This document shows positions 8,886 through 18,661 of a stretch of DNA of 46,077 nt, one piece after another. Position numbers and translations under genes: made by a program. Position 1 is the stretch's first letter, and each line of letters opens with the position of its first letter. The notes under the pieces are model-generated. The model was not told the origin of the DNA. It saw only the letters and a list, made by a program, of their open reading frames with translations, and did no database searches. This DNA is from SAR202 cluster bacterium (GTDB lineage: Bacteria > Chloroflexota > Dehalococcoidia > Lucifugimonadales > UBA3495): contig VGZV01000020.1 of NCBI GenBank assembly GCA_016872385.1, forward strand, positions 1 to 46,077, given 5' to 3'.

Positions 8886-9156
8886 ATGGCCCTTGACCCC
8901 TGAATAGTGCGCCGTTAGGATGAGCAGCACCTGATGTTGATGCTGGCGTCCATTTTGGCCTCCGAGGAGTGCTCTTTATGACGACACGCTCCTTCCAAGT
9001 TGTTCCGGAGTGAGATCCAGGAGATAAAGTGTGGGTCACATACGTTCCTGCGCCGAATTTCCTGTCCACATTCGGGTAAACCAGGGAAGCGGCGTTGGCT
9101 AACACTCAGGAAGCCATGATAGGATATTTGGAGGCTGCTACTAAGGAGCTAATCCC

Positions 9157-9942
9157 ATGACCACCACCTTTACCCAAGAAACAATTTCCGTCGGCGGGGC
9201 CAAGCTGAACCTGCTCAAGGGCGGGTCCGGGGAGCCGCTGCTGCTGCTCCACGGCGCAGGGGGCAACCCGGGCTGGATCAAGTACGTCCAGGCCCTGGCG
9301 GACCATTACACGGTCTATTTTCCCTCCCACCCTGGCTTCGGCGCATCGGAGCGGCCCGAGTGGCTCCACACCATGCCGGACCTGGCCTGCTTCTACACCT
9401 GGCTCTTGGAGGAGCAGGGCTTGGAAGGCATCCGCACCATCGGATTTTCCATGGGCGGCTGGCTGGCGGCGGAGATGGCCGTGGCCTGCCGCCACGCTTT
9501 CAGCAAAATGATGCTGGTGGATGCCGTGGGAATCAAACCCGAAAAAGGCGAGATTGCCGACATCTTTATTATTACTCCCGCCCAGGTGACCCAGTTGTTG
9601 TTCCATGACCCCCAGCAAGCCCCAGAGTACCAGCAGCTCTACGGCCGCACCCTGACCGCGGAGGAGCAGGCCGTGGCCGAGCGCAACCGGGAAATGGCGG
9701 TGCGCCTGGGCTGGAAACCCTACATGCACAACCCACGGCTGCCGGGGCTGCTGGCCCGGGTGCGGGCGCCCACTTGCATTGTCTGGGGCCGCCAGGACAA
9801 GCTGGCGCCCGCCGAGTGCGGCGAGCTGTACCACCAGGCCATCCCTGGCTCCAAGCTGGTGTTCATCAACAACTGCGGCCATGCGCCCCAGGTGGAAAAG
9901 CCCCAGGAGTTTGTGCGGGTGGCGCTGGATTTTCTCCGGTAG
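9157..9942 (+). CDS. Alpha/beta hydrolase
   Basis: LLLLHGAGGNPGWIKYVQALADHYTVYFPSHPGFGASERP...IGFSMGGWLAAEMA...NNCGHAPQVEKPQEF. Confidence 0.93.
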   Translation: MTTTFTQETISVGGAKLNLLKGGSGEPLLLLHGAGGNPGWIKYVQALADHYTVYFPSHPGFGASERPEWLHTMPDLACFYTWLLEEQGLEGIRTIGFSMGGWLAAEMAVACRHAFSKMMLVDAVGIKPEKGEIADIFIITPAQVTQLLFHDPQQAPEYQQLYGRTLTAEEQAVAERNREMAVRLGWKPYMHNPRLPGLLARVRAPTCIVWGRQDKLAPAECGELYHQAIPGSKLVFINNCGHAPQVEKPQEFVRVALDFLR

Positions 9943-10001
9943 TAGAATTAGCGGCGCCCTGTGATTGTCAGAATACTAGAATTGTTAGAGGGAGGCCCGC
10001 C

Positions 10002-10451
10002 ATGTACAACAAGCCCATGCTGAGCCTGGAGCAGACCCAGAAGGCCATGCAGGCCATGATTGAAAAGTGCACCAAGGAACCCAACCGGCCGGTGGCCATT
10101 GCCATTGTGGACGACCAGGGCGCTTTGTTGAGCTATGCCCGTATGGACGGCTGCCGGGCCAATCCCCAGACCTTCGCCATCCGCAAGGCCTACACCGCCG
10201 CCATGTCCGGTTCAGATTCTGGCGCGTATGCGGAGCGGTTGAAGAGCCAGGGCCGCAGCGTCAGCGACATGGGCAACCCCGGCCTGGTGGCCGCCCAGGG
10301 CGCAGTGGTGATTCTGCACCCGGAGACCAAGGCAGTCATGGGGGCCATTGGCGTCAGCGGGCTAACTTCTCAGGAAGACGAAGACCTGGCCCGCCTGGGC
10401 ATGAACGCGTTGGGCCTGTCTGCGCCTGCCGCCCGCGGCCGGGGCCGGTAA
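10002..10451 (+). CDS. GlcG/HbpS (DUF336) family heme-binding-like protein
   Basis: RPVAIAIVDDQGALLSYARMDGCRANPQTFAIRKAYTAA...GAVVILHPETKAVMGAIGVSGLTSQEDEDLA. Confidence 0.88.
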   Translation: MYNKPMLSLEQTQKAMQAMIEKCTKEPNRPVAIAIVDDQGALLSYARMDGCRANPQTFAIRKAYTAAMSGSDSGAYAERLKSQGRSVSDMGNPGLVAAQGAVVILHPETKAVMGAIGVSGLTSQEDEDLARLGMNALGLSAPAARGRGR

Positions 10452-10465
10452 GAAACGGGCCAAGG

Positions 10466-10495
10466 AGTAGGGGCGCACGGCGGTGCGCCCCTACT
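10466..10495. repeat. Perfect 13-bp-stem hairpin, intergenic
   Basis: AGTAGGGGCGCAC GGCG GTGCGCCCCTACT; no T-tract follows. Confidence 0.7.
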
Positions 10496-10546
10496 ATCCC
10501 TCTTGACCTCCTCTTATGATTTCCACGAGTCCAGCGGGAGGAATAC

Positions 10547-11410
10547 ATGGCTAATCCCAGGACCGCCTATTCACCCATCTTTGACCGCCCTCCGCTAAAG
10601 CTGCCTGGCGGCGCCAAGGTGGCAGTGTGGGTCATTATCAACGTGGAGGAGTGGGACATCAACGAGCCCATGGCCCGCACGGTGTTGCCCACGCCCCAGG
10701 GCCGCAGTGTCATTCCAGACATACCCAACTTCGGTTGGTTTGATTACGGCCTGCGGGTGGGCTTCTGGCGGCTCAAGCGGGTGCTGGACCGCCACCAAAT
10801 CCGGGCCACCGTCAGCCTCAACGCTTCGGTGTGCCTCAGCTACCCCCAGATAGTGGAGGAGTCCGTGCGCTCCGGCTGGGAGATGCTGGGCCACGGCTTC
10901 ATCCAGCGGGTGATTAACGTGGAACCGGACGAGCGGGAAGTTATCCGACGCTCCATCCGCACCATCCGGGAGTTCACCGGCGCCGCACCCAGGGGCTGGA
11001 TGGGCCCCGGACTGGCCGAGACCTTTAACACCCCGGATATCCTGGCGGAAGAGGGCATTGAGTACGTCTGCGACTGGTGCAACGACGACCTCCCCTACGA
11101 AATGAACGTCAAGACCGGCAGGCTAGTCTCCATACCCTATACCTTGGAACTGAACGACATACCCATCTACGCGGTCCAGCACCACCGTTCACCGGAGATA
11201 TTTGAACGGGCCAAAGACCACTTTGACACCCTTTACCGGGAGGCTGGCGAAGGCGCCAGGGTGATGGCTATCTCAACCCACCCTTACATCACCGGCGCAG
11301 CCCACCGCATCAAGTACTTTGACATGATCTTTGACTACCTGCGCCAATTTGAAGGCGTGGTGTTTATGACCGGCAGCGAGATCCTGGACTGGTACAATTC
11401 GGTAGCATAA
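10547..11410 (+). CDS. Polysaccharide deacetylase family protein (PuuE/allantoinase-like)
   Basis: KVAVWVIINVEEWDINEP...SLNASVCLSYPQIVEESVRSGWEMLGHGFIQ...GWMGPGLAETFNTPDILAEEGIEYVCDWCNDD. Confidence 0.88.
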   Translation: MANPRTAYSPIFDRPPLKLPGGAKVAVWVIINVEEWDINEPMARTVLPTPQGRSVIPDIPNFGWFDYGLRVGFWRLKRVLDRHQIRATVSLNASVCLSYPQIVEESVRSGWEMLGHGFIQRVINVEPDEREVIRRSIRTIREFTGAAPRGWMGPGLAETFNTPDILAEEGIEYVCDWCNDDLPYEMNVKTGRLVSIPYTLELNDIPIYAVQHHRSPEIFERAKDHFDTLYREAGEGARVMAISTHPYITGAAHRIKYFDMIFDYLRQFEGVVFMTGSEILDWYNSVA

Positions 11411-11512
11411 AGCTATCGGCTATCAGTAATCGGCTTTCAGTCCCAACCCAGCCCCGGCGGCGGAGTGGGGAGGCTGATAGCTGACGGCTGATTACTGAAA
11501 GCTGAAGGCTAG
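11411..11512. repeat. Large imperfect inverted repeat
   Basis: AGCTATCGGCTATCAGTAATCGGCTTTCAGT opposed to CTGATAGCTGACGGCTGATTACTGAAAGCTGAAGGCTAG. Confidence 0.65.
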
Positions 11513-11521
11513 GAGCAGCAT

Positions 11522-12553
11522 ATGCCATTCGCCAAGGGAATTATCCAGAGCGTAGCGGGCACCGGCCAGGCCGGTTACACGGGCGACGGCGGCCCCGCAG
11601 CCAGGGCGCAGTTAAAAGAACCTTTCATGTGCGCCTTTGACGCCAAAGGCAATATGTACGTGGCCGACGCCACCAGCCACTGCGTACGCCGCATAGACAA
11701 GGCCACGGGAGCTATCAGCACCGTTGCCGGTTGCGGGGAGGCGGGTTACTCTGGCGACGGCGGGCCAGCCATCCAGGCCAAGCTGAATCAGCCTTACTCC
11801 CTCCAGGTGGACCAGAACGGCGACATCTACATTGTGGACCGCCTGAACGCCGCTGTCCGGAAAGTAAGCGCCCTGAACGGCGTTATCACCACGGTGGCGG
11901 GCACCGGCAAACCTGGCTACTCCGGCGATGGCGGGCCAGGCCACCTGGCCCAGTTGAAGGAACCCAACGACTGTTTCCTGGACGGCCGGGGCGGTCTGCT
12001 CATCGCAGATATTCAAGACCAACGGGTCCGGCGGCTGGACCTGCGCACCGGCATTATCACCACATTTGCGGGCAACGGGGAAAAGGTCCGCAAGGGCGAC
12101 GGCCTGCCAGCCCACAAGGCCAGCATCTTTGGCGCCCGCGCCGTGTGCATGGACCGCCGGGGCAATACCTATATCTGCGAACGGGAGGGCAACGGCGTGC
12201 GTGTGGTGGATGCCCAGGGAATTATGTCAACTTACGCAGGCACGGGTGAGCGCGGCTACAGCGGCGACGGCGGACCGGCTACCTCCGCCACCTGGGGCGC
12301 GCCCAAAGCCATCCGCTGCGATGCCCGGGACAACGTAGTAGTTGTGGACACAGAAAACCACGCCATCCGCCGCATTGACGCCGCCACCGGCAGGGTCGCC
12401 ACCATTGCCGGAGGCCGTAAAGGACCGGAAGGAGACGGCGGCAGTGCCACCAGCGCCGGGCTGGACCGCCCCCACGGCTGTGACCTGGACTCGCAGGGCA
12501 ACCTGTACATCGCGGACAGCAACAACCACCGCGTGCGGGTAGTGGGCCTGTAA
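11522..12553 (+). CDS. NHL-repeat beta-propeller protein
   Basis: Repeated VAGTGxxGYSGDGGPAxxAxLxxP...GNxYIxDxxNxxVRxV units; no obvious signal peptide. Confidence 0.9.
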   Translation: MPFAKGIIQSVAGTGQAGYTGDGGPAARAQLKEPFMCAFDAKGNMYVADATSHCVRRIDKATGAISTVAGCGEAGYSGDGGPAIQAKLNQPYSLQVDQNGDIYIVDRLNAAVRKVSALNGVITTVAGTGKPGYSGDGGPGHLAQLKEPNDCFLDGRGGLLIADIQDQRVRRLDLRTGIITTFAGNGEKVRKGDGLPAHKASIFGARAVCMDRRGNTYICEREGNGVRVVDAQGIMSTYAGTGERGYSGDGGPATSATWGAPKAIRCDARDNVVVVDTENHAIRRIDAATGRVATIAGGRKGPEGDGGSATSAGLDRPHGCDLDSQGNLYIADSNNHRVRVVGL

Positions 12554-12554
12554 A

Positions 12555-14450
12555 TTACTCCAGTCCGTAGTTGAAAGATGCGGAGTTCACTTGACGCCGC
12601 ACCATGAATTCGCGGGCATTAATCTCCGGGATCATGGCGTTGGCCTGGTTGAGCAGGGAGTTGCTGCTGCTAGTGTAGCCGTCCAGCTCCCGCTGCAACC
12701 AGGCCCGGACGGCGTTAAGGAGCAGCAGCAGTTCGCCGTGGGCATCTCGCAGCTGGTCAGGGGGAGCTATGGCAGCGCCCTGGCTTACCAGCTGGGTAGA
12801 GCGGCTGACCAGTTGGCTCTGGCTGGCCACTCGCTGGGACAAGGGGCCTGAGCCTGCCGCCGAATTCAGGAACGCCGCCCGGTCGCTGGAAAGCCGGTCC
12901 ACCCCCGCCAGCACTAACTCCGTCTGGGCAATATACTGCCGCGCGGCCTCTTGCTCCGGGTCTTTCCAGGCCTTGAGCCAGGCAATCCAGTCGCGTTCAA
13001 ACTCCACAGTGCCCAGGCCGGTCACGGAGCGGAAAGAAGCTTCAAAGGAACGGCTGCGTTCAATGTCCTTGATAATCAGTGCGGCGGCACCGTCGCCGAA
13101 CCGCTCAGTAAGGTAACGCACCGCCATGTACGCCTGAGAATACTGGAGTCTGAGGAGTTGCCCATCCGCCTGGTTGTTCCAGTCCTGCTGGCTAACCAAA
13201 CGGGACAAGGGAATCAGGCCGCCGCCAGCCTGCGCCGCTTTGGCTTCCGCAGCGCGGGAGTAAGCCTCCCGCTGGGCGCTGGTCCCTGCGCCGAATTTTG
13301 GCGAAACATGGTTCTCCAGGTAGGTAGCCAGTCCCTCGTTAAGCCAAGCAGGCAGGTCCGCAGTAGTGGGAGCGGACTCATCCACCAGCAGATGCACGTA
13401 TTCGTGGACGGCAATCTGGATAGTGGGTGCAGAGAACTCGTCCAGCGTAACGTATATGCCACGGTACTTGCCGGAGGAGCGATATATTCCGCTCACGAAG
13501 GGGTTGACAGAAGCGCTGCCCGTGGCCCGCAAGGCCTGCCGGAAAAGGTCGTCGTTGGCGAAGAGGTACACGCTGGGCAGCTGGGTGGAGGAAAGGCCCG
13601 TCCAGGGTTTCAGTTCCTCGGTCAAAGGAACGATCAAGCCGCTAAGATCCAGCGCCAGGGTCACGGGGACGCCCGAGGATAGGTAGACCTCACTGGCGCT
13701 GCCGGAGAAACGCCGCATGGCTATCCCCATCTCACTGTATGTAGTGGTCTGCATCTGGGCAGGAACCAGGAAATAGCGGCCATTGTAGGTCTTGTTACTG
13801 GCGGCTATCTGCACGGTCCACTGGCCTTCAGCATCCAGGACATTGGAGCGGGTCCAGGCGGCGCGGCCCTGGGCGTCGGCATACATGGTGTAGGTCTTGA
13901 TGAGCTTGCCGGAACTATCCTTGATGAAGGTCTGGTCCTGCTCTGTCCAATCCGCTGGACTGTTGAAAGGGTCAATAAAAGTAGCGGTAAACCGCTGCCA
14001 CGGGGACAACCCCGACAGGTGGAAGGATACGGAGCGCCCGGAGTAGGGCTGCGCCGGGTCCACCAGCAGCGTCAGGCCATCGCCAAGGTTGATGCTTTGG
14101 GCCGAGGCGACTACAGGGCCCGCGGCAGCTGGGACACTGGGAGTTGCCGTGGGCCGCACGGCCAGTGGTGTTGGCGTGGGAAACAGCTTGGCCAGCGCCG
14201 CTTGGGGCAGCGGAGTGCTGGTGGGCTGGGGCGTGGCAGTATGGGCTGGAGTGGCCGTGGGCTGAGGCGTGGGAGCAGGCTGGGGTGTAGCCGTAGGCGG
14301 TGGAGTCAGCGTCGGCGCTGCGGTCAGGGCTTGGGCAATGCGCTGGTCCACCAGCCGCTGGGCGTCCTGTTCGGACAGCCCGCAACCGGCCAGCAACAGA
14401 ACGCCAACCAGCAGAGCGAGCCAGGAGAGTTTGGACGCAAACAGGTTCAA
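12555..14450 (-). CDS. Lipoprotein with Thr/Pro-rich linker and peptidase MA-like (HExxH) domain
   Basis: Lipobox LLLAGC; TPTLTPPPTATPQPAPTPQPTATPAHTATPQPTSTP linker; IAVHEYVHLLVDE...AWLNEGLATYLE gluzincin motif. Confidence 0.82.
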   Translation of the reverse strand: MNLFASKLSWLALLVGVLLLAGCGLSEQDAQRLVDQRIAQALTAAPTLTPPPTATPQPAPTPQPTATPAHTATPQPTSTPLPQAALAKLFPTPTPLAVRPTATPSVPAAAGPVVASAQSINLGDGLTLLVDPAQPYSGRSVSFHLSGLSPWQRFTATFIDPFNSPADWTEQDQTFIKDSSGKLIKTYTMYADAQGRAAWTRSNVLDAEGQWTVQIAASNKTYNGRYFLVPAQMQTTTYSEMGIAMRRFSGSASEVYLSSGVPVTLALDLSGLIVPLTEELKPWTGLSSTQLPSVYLFANDDLFRQALRATGSASVNPFVSGIYRSSGKYRGIYVTLDEFSAPTIQIAVHEYVHLLVDESAPTTADLPAWLNEGLATYLENHVSPKFGAGTSAQREAYSRAAEAKAAQAGGGLIPLSRLVSQQDWNNQADGQLLRLQYSQAYMAVRYLTERFGDGAAALIIKDIERSRSFEASFRSVTGLGTVEFERDWIAWLKAWKDPEQEAARQYIAQTELVLAGVDRLSSDRAAFLNSAAGSGPLSQRVASQSQLVSRSTQLVSQGAAIAPPDQLRDAHGELLLLLNAVRAWLQRELDGYTSSSNSLLNQANAMIPEINAREFMVRRQVNSASFNYGLE

Positions 14451-14507
14451 GAATCCCCCAATTTTAATTTTGTCTGGCCCCAGCGGTTAGTCAACAAACT
14501 TCTGGAT

Positions 14508-14605
14508 GTCGTTCTGAGGGAGTCCCGATAAAATCAGGACGACCGAAGAATCTGGGGAGGGGCTGCTCTCCACCACTCCAGATTCTTCGCTTCGCTCAGA
14601 ACGAC
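14508..14605. repeat. Dispersed inverted repeat, family B
   Basis: GTCGTTCTGAGGGAGTCCCGAT ... CCAGATTCTTCGCTTCGCTCAGAACGAC. Confidence 0.65.
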
Positions 14606-14619
14606 ACTCTCCTGTATTG

Positions 14620-15756
14620 CTAGACGTTCCCATATCCAGCCACGCTTTCCAGCAGCCGCTGCCGGAACTCCTCCGGCGTCTGCCGCAGCCTGCGGCGAAC
14701 GGCTACATTGCCCCGGTCAGGCACGCAGCGGGCCGCGGCCACCATCAGCTCAACACCGCCCAGAAAGTCCTGGACGTGGATATACTCGGCCTCGATGCGT
14801 TCTTCGGGGCCGCCGTTGTGGTAGTTCCCCAGGGGAAAGGCCATGCCGGTGGCCTTATAGCCGTGGACGGCGAAAACGCTGGCCTCACAAGTGCCCCCGC
14901 TCATCAACTGGCGCTGCGCCTTGAAACCCGGTCTTTCTGACTGGAGGACCTCTCTCGCCCTTACCAGGACAGCTTCGGCATCCCCGTTGAATGTGGAGCC
15001 TGCGTCACCCACGCGAATGACCGGCCCGCCGCCCATCTCGGCGCCGGGCAGGGTGCGGCTGGACTCCACCGACACCACCAGGGTGTCCGCGGGCAACCGG
15101 CGTTGCTCGGCCACCAGACCGGCTCCCACCAGGCCCACCTCCTCCGCCCGCGTAAACACGCCATAAACGTCCCCAGGCGCGTGTCTGGCGCTTAACTGGC
15201 CCAGGGCGGCCAGAATGCTGGCGCACCCAGCAAGGTCGTCGGCGGCCCGCATGCGGACATACTCGCCGTCCACGGTAAAGTCCACCAGGTCAAACACAAT
15301 TGAACAAGGCAGTGGCACGGGTTCCCGCTGAAGCAGCTTAATCAGAACCTGGCGCTCGCTTTCCAGCCCGTGGCGGCCCTCAATAATTCCGGACAGCCGC
15401 CGCCCGTCGGCCAGGACTGCTTGCACCGGGACTCCGGCGTTGAAGCCGCCCGCCGGAACTCCACCCCTGGCCTTGGCCACCAGCAAGCCCTGATGCGTGG
15501 AAAGGGACTCAAATCCTGGGTGGTCCAGGTGAGCCACCAGCGCCAGGGGAGGCACGCCGGGGTCCTGGCCCGGCACCCGAGCAATGATGTTGCCGTACTG
15601 GTCAACCACAAAGGGTATGCCCGCCTGGTCCAGAGTTTCCCGCACCACCCTGGCGGCGCCTGTTTCGTAGAAGGGAGTGGCCGGCTGCCCGCCCAGCCGG
15701 GCCAGAATATGCAGAGCGGGATTACGCAAACTGTCGGCAACCACAAACGCCCTCAC
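14620..15756 (-). CDS. M42 family metallopeptidase
   Basis: GNIIARVPG...LALVAHLDHPGF...MRAADDLAGCASILAAL...VFTRAEEVGLVGAGL...SGGTCEASVFAVHGYKATGMAFPLGNYHN. Confidence 0.87.
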   Translation of the reverse strand: MRAFVVADSLRNPALHILARLGGQPATPFYETGAARVVRETLDQAGIPFVVDQYGNIIARVPGQDPGVPPLALVAHLDHPGFESLSTHQGLLVAKARGGVPAGGFNAGVPVQAVLADGRRLSGIIEGRHGLESERQVLIKLLQREPVPLPCSIVFDLVDFTVDGEYVRMRAADDLAGCASILAALGQLSARHAPGDVYGVFTRAEEVGLVGAGLVAEQRRLPADTLVVSVESSRTLPGAEMGGGPVIRVGDAGSTFNGDAEAVLVRAREVLQSERPGFKAQRQLMSGGTCEASVFAVHGYKATGMAFPLGNYHNGGPEERIEAEYIHVQDFLGGVELMVAAARCVPDRGNVAVRRRLRQTPEEFRQRLLESVAGYGNV

Positions 15757-15801
15757 AAGACCGGATGGGCCAATTATAGCAAGCCAGCAAGGACGGAAGG
15801 A

Positions 15802-16797
15802 TTACTGGGCCTCGTAGTAGACGTTCACCGCCGCCCAGTCCAGGTGAAAGGCCTGCACGCCGGTGCTGACGGCGGTGATCCTTACCAGGAAGTTGCCGTT
15901 AGCCAGTTCATCGGTTGACCAGGTGCGGCCCCAGGTGTCGCCGCTGCTGCCCAGCACCACCGTCCTTTCGCTGGCGCTCTCCACCAGGTCGCTCTTGGCA
16001 GTCGTCCAGGAACTGCCGCCATCCCAGGAAAGTTCCACAGCCAGCAAGTTGTCGTCATTGGTGGTAGCCAGCCACCAGTCCAGGCGCACCTCAATGCCGA
16101 AAATGGTCCGGCCCGCGGGAATAGTTATACCGTAGCCGTAATAGCGATGCTGGTCGCCGCTGCCATCCACGTTGGAAGCGAAAGAAGCGTCGTCGGCAAA
16201 AGCGTTGGCGGGGGACACTTCAAACCCATCGCCGTCTCCGCCGGTGTCCGCTGCCTGGCTGGTGGGGCTTAAAAATCCGGTGGACTTCGGCGGCACACAG
16301 GCGAAGTAAGCAGAATCGGGGACGCCCTCCGGGGTTACCACCACCACCGTCCCGCCGGAAGTTGGGCTGATGAACGCACCAGGGTTGAAGCTGAGGGTTG
16401 CCGTCTCCCCTGGGTCCCACAAATCAGGGTCTCGAGTGTCGGGCAAGATGCCGGAAACGGACCAGTCTGTTCCGTAGGGCAACCGGTCCACCACGCGGAC
16501 GCCGGTGGCGCTGGTGTAGTCCACTAGCAAGTCCATGCTGGCCAAGGCCGAGACCGAGCGTGTTCCGGAATTAGTCACCCTGGCTTTGTAAAGCCCGGAA
16601 TAGCCGCCACAGTTGGTGGAAGTGGCGCCCGCGGCCTCAATGGCGATGCCAGTTTGAAGCTGATCCAGGTGGCGCTGGGCAGCCTGCTGGATCAGAAGGC
16701 TTTCCCCCGTCCAGATGTCCAGGGCCGCGAAGAATACGGCAGCAGTTATTACCAGGAACAACGCCATGATGAAGGCCCAGGCGGGGGCTTCGCTCAC
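15802..16797 (-). CDS. Membrane-anchored archaellin/pilin-like protein, tentative
   Basis: N-terminal hydrophobic helix (AFIMALFLVITAAVFFAAL) then ARVTNSGTRSVSALASMDLLVDY beta-sandwich-like segment. Confidence 0.5.
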   Translation of the reverse strand: MSEAPAWAFIMALFLVITAAVFFAALDIWTGESLLIQQAAQRHLDQLQTGIAIEAAGATSTNCGGYSGLYKARVTNSGTRSVSALASMDLLVDYTSATGVRVVDRLPYGTDWSVSGILPDTRDPDLWDPGETATLSFNPGAFISPTSGGTVVVVTPEGVPDSAYFACVPPKSTGFLSPTSQAADTGGDGDGFEVSPANAFADDASFASNVDGSGDQHRYYGYGITIPAGRTIFGIEVRLDWWLATTNDDNLLAVELSWDGGSSWTTAKSDLVESASERTVVLGSSGDTWGRTWSTDELANGNFLVRITAVSTGVQAFHLDWAAVNVYYEAQ

Positions 16798-16818
16798 CGG
16801 GGCAACTCCAGGGAGAGG

Positions 16819-17040
16819 TTAGCGGTTCGTCAGGCGACGGCCTGTTGGGGTTAAATCGCCCACCAGCGTTTGAGGGCTGAAGGGCTGAAGCAGTTCAGTA
16901 GCCTGGACGGCATTTCTCCCAAGGCCGGCGGCAGGGGCATCCGCCAGGAACAACCACGCCAGCCCCAACGCCGCCAGTCCCACAGCCGCAATGAGACTGC
17001 CCGCAATTCTGACACGGAAGGACAGGGCAATGGACTGCAA
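16819..17040 (-). CDS. Small single-TM protein upstream of the archaellin/pilin-like gene
   Basis: 73 aa with one strong hydrophobic segment; same strand, 21 bp from 16797. Confidence 0.4.
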   Translation of the reverse strand: MQSIALSFRVRIAGSLIAAVGLAALGLAWLFLADAPAAGLGRNAVQATELLQPFSPQTLVGDLTPTGRRLTNR

Positions 17041-17340
17041 ATTTCACCTCGGCCCGGCCTTTTTACAGCACCAGGGCTCCCTTCCCACTGTATTTGGAGC
17101 ACGGCATGAGTTCAAAGCCCCCGGGTAGGAGGCAGGTGCGGCTCTGGTGTGCCTCCGGTTTTGTCCCGCTGGCAGGTTGATTCGTTCTCCTCCAGTCCGC
17201 ATGGGCACGGCTAGCGCTCCAATAGCCTGGTACCTGGAGGAATGCTATACTGCCAGGAGTTGGGACCACTTCCAGCGAAAGATTTTGCAAGGCCGCAGCG
17301 CGCCCAATGCGCACCGCGACCAAAACTAGGGAGGCTTGCC

Positions 17341-18417
17341 GTGCTGCAACAGTTCCGGGTGAACCTGGACGAGGCCATACTGGTGCCGGGCGATGATTTG
17401 AAAGCAACAGTGGCGGGCATATTTGGCAAGATGGGTGTGCCGCCGGAGGACGCCCAATTAGGTGCAGACGTGCTGGTGCTGGCCGACTTGCGGGGGGTGG
17501 ACACCCACGGCGTTTCCAACATGCTGCGCAGCTACGTACAGGGCTACCAGAGCGGCCAGATTAACCCGCGGCCCAAGATGAAGATAGTCCGCCAAACCCC
17601 CAGCACCGCCAACGTTGACTCCGACCGGGGCCTGGGGATCATTATGACCCCCAAAGCCATGGACATCGCCATCCAGAAGGCCAAGAACGTGGGCGTGGGC
17701 ATGGTTACGGTGGGCAACGCCCGGCACCTGGGCATGGCCTCCTACCACGCCATGATGGCGGTGAAACACGACATGATTGGCGTCTGCATGACCAGCTGCC
17801 CACCTTCGGTGGTGCCCACTTTCGGCGCAGTGCCGCGGCTGGGCACCAACCCCATCGCCGTGGCGGTGCCCGCCAAGAACGAGCCGCCCTTCGTGTTTGA
17901 CGCCGCCACCAGCAGCGTGGCCGCCAACAAAATCGGCATCGCCAAGCGCCTGGGCATCAAGCTAGAGCCGGGCTGGCTGGCCGATGAGCACGGCACTCCC
18001 ATCATGGAGGCGGTGGACCCGCCGGAGAAGCACATCCTGCTTCCCCTGGGCAGCACCCGCGAACTGGGGTCGCACAAGGGCTATGGCCTCTCCTGTGTGG
18101 TGGACATCCTGGCAGGGGTGCTCACGGGCTTTGGCTACGGCGCGGTGCCAGGGCGGCCCAACTTCGGTCACTACGTGGCGGCCTACAGTGTTGACGCCTT
18201 CACCGACGCGGAGCAGTTCAAAGAGATGATGGACGAGTGGATGCAGATGATGAAGTCCACTCCGCCTGCGCCGGGCCACGACCGGGTGATGGTGGCGGGC
18301 CAGCCCGAGGCCGAGGTGGAGGAAGTACGCCGCCGGGATGGCATCCCGCTGCACAACGAAGTAGTGGAGTGGATTAGGGACACCTGTGGCGAGCTGGGGG
18401 TGGACTGCCGGGTGTAG
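17341..18417 (+). CDS. Ldh2 family malate/L-lactate dehydrogenase-like oxidoreductase, GTG start
   Basis: GVDTHGVSNMLRSYVQGYQSGQINPRP...NARHLGMASYHAMMA...PRLGTNPIAVAVPA...GSHKGYGLSCVVDILAGVLTG; AGGGAGG before GTG 17341. Confidence 0.9.
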   Translation: MLQQFRVNLDEAILVPGDDLKATVAGIFGKMGVPPEDAQLGADVLVLADLRGVDTHGVSNMLRSYVQGYQSGQINPRPKMKIVRQTPSTANVDSDRGLGIIMTPKAMDIAIQKAKNVGVGMVTVGNARHLGMASYHAMMAVKHDMIGVCMTSCPPSVVPTFGAVPRLGTNPIAVAVPAKNEPPFVFDAATSSVAANKIGIAKRLGIKLEPGWLADEHGTPIMEAVDPPEKHILLPLGSTRELGSHKGYGLSCVVDILAGVLTGFGYGAVPGRPNFGHYVAAYSVDAFTDAEQFKEMMDEWMQMMKSTPPAPGHDRVMVAGQPEAEVEEVRRRDGIPLHNEVVEWIRDTCGELGVDCRV

Positions 18418-18426
18418 CCACTTGCC

Positions 18427-18661
18427 ATGCCGCGCCGGTACACAGGCCGAGAGATAGTAAGGGTGCTTGAACACTTGGGCTGGGTGTTTGACCGCCAGCA
18501 AGGTTCGCATATGGTGCTAATCAAGCCTGGCAATGCAGGGCATGTGACAGTTCCAAACCACGGCAAGCCGCGAGATTATTCAGAAGACCTTCAACGGCGT
18601 CCTAAAGCAGGCGGGACTTCATCGCTGGGAATTCGACGCCATTGCCGAGGAGGTCCTGTAA
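18427..18661 (+). pseudogene. HicA-type toxin gene, frameshifted
   Basis: MPRRYTGREIVRVLEHLGWVFDRQQGSHMVLIKPGNAGHVTVPNHGK in frame 1, then REIIQKTFNGVLKQAGLHRWEFDAIAEEVL* in frame 2. Confidence 0.8.
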
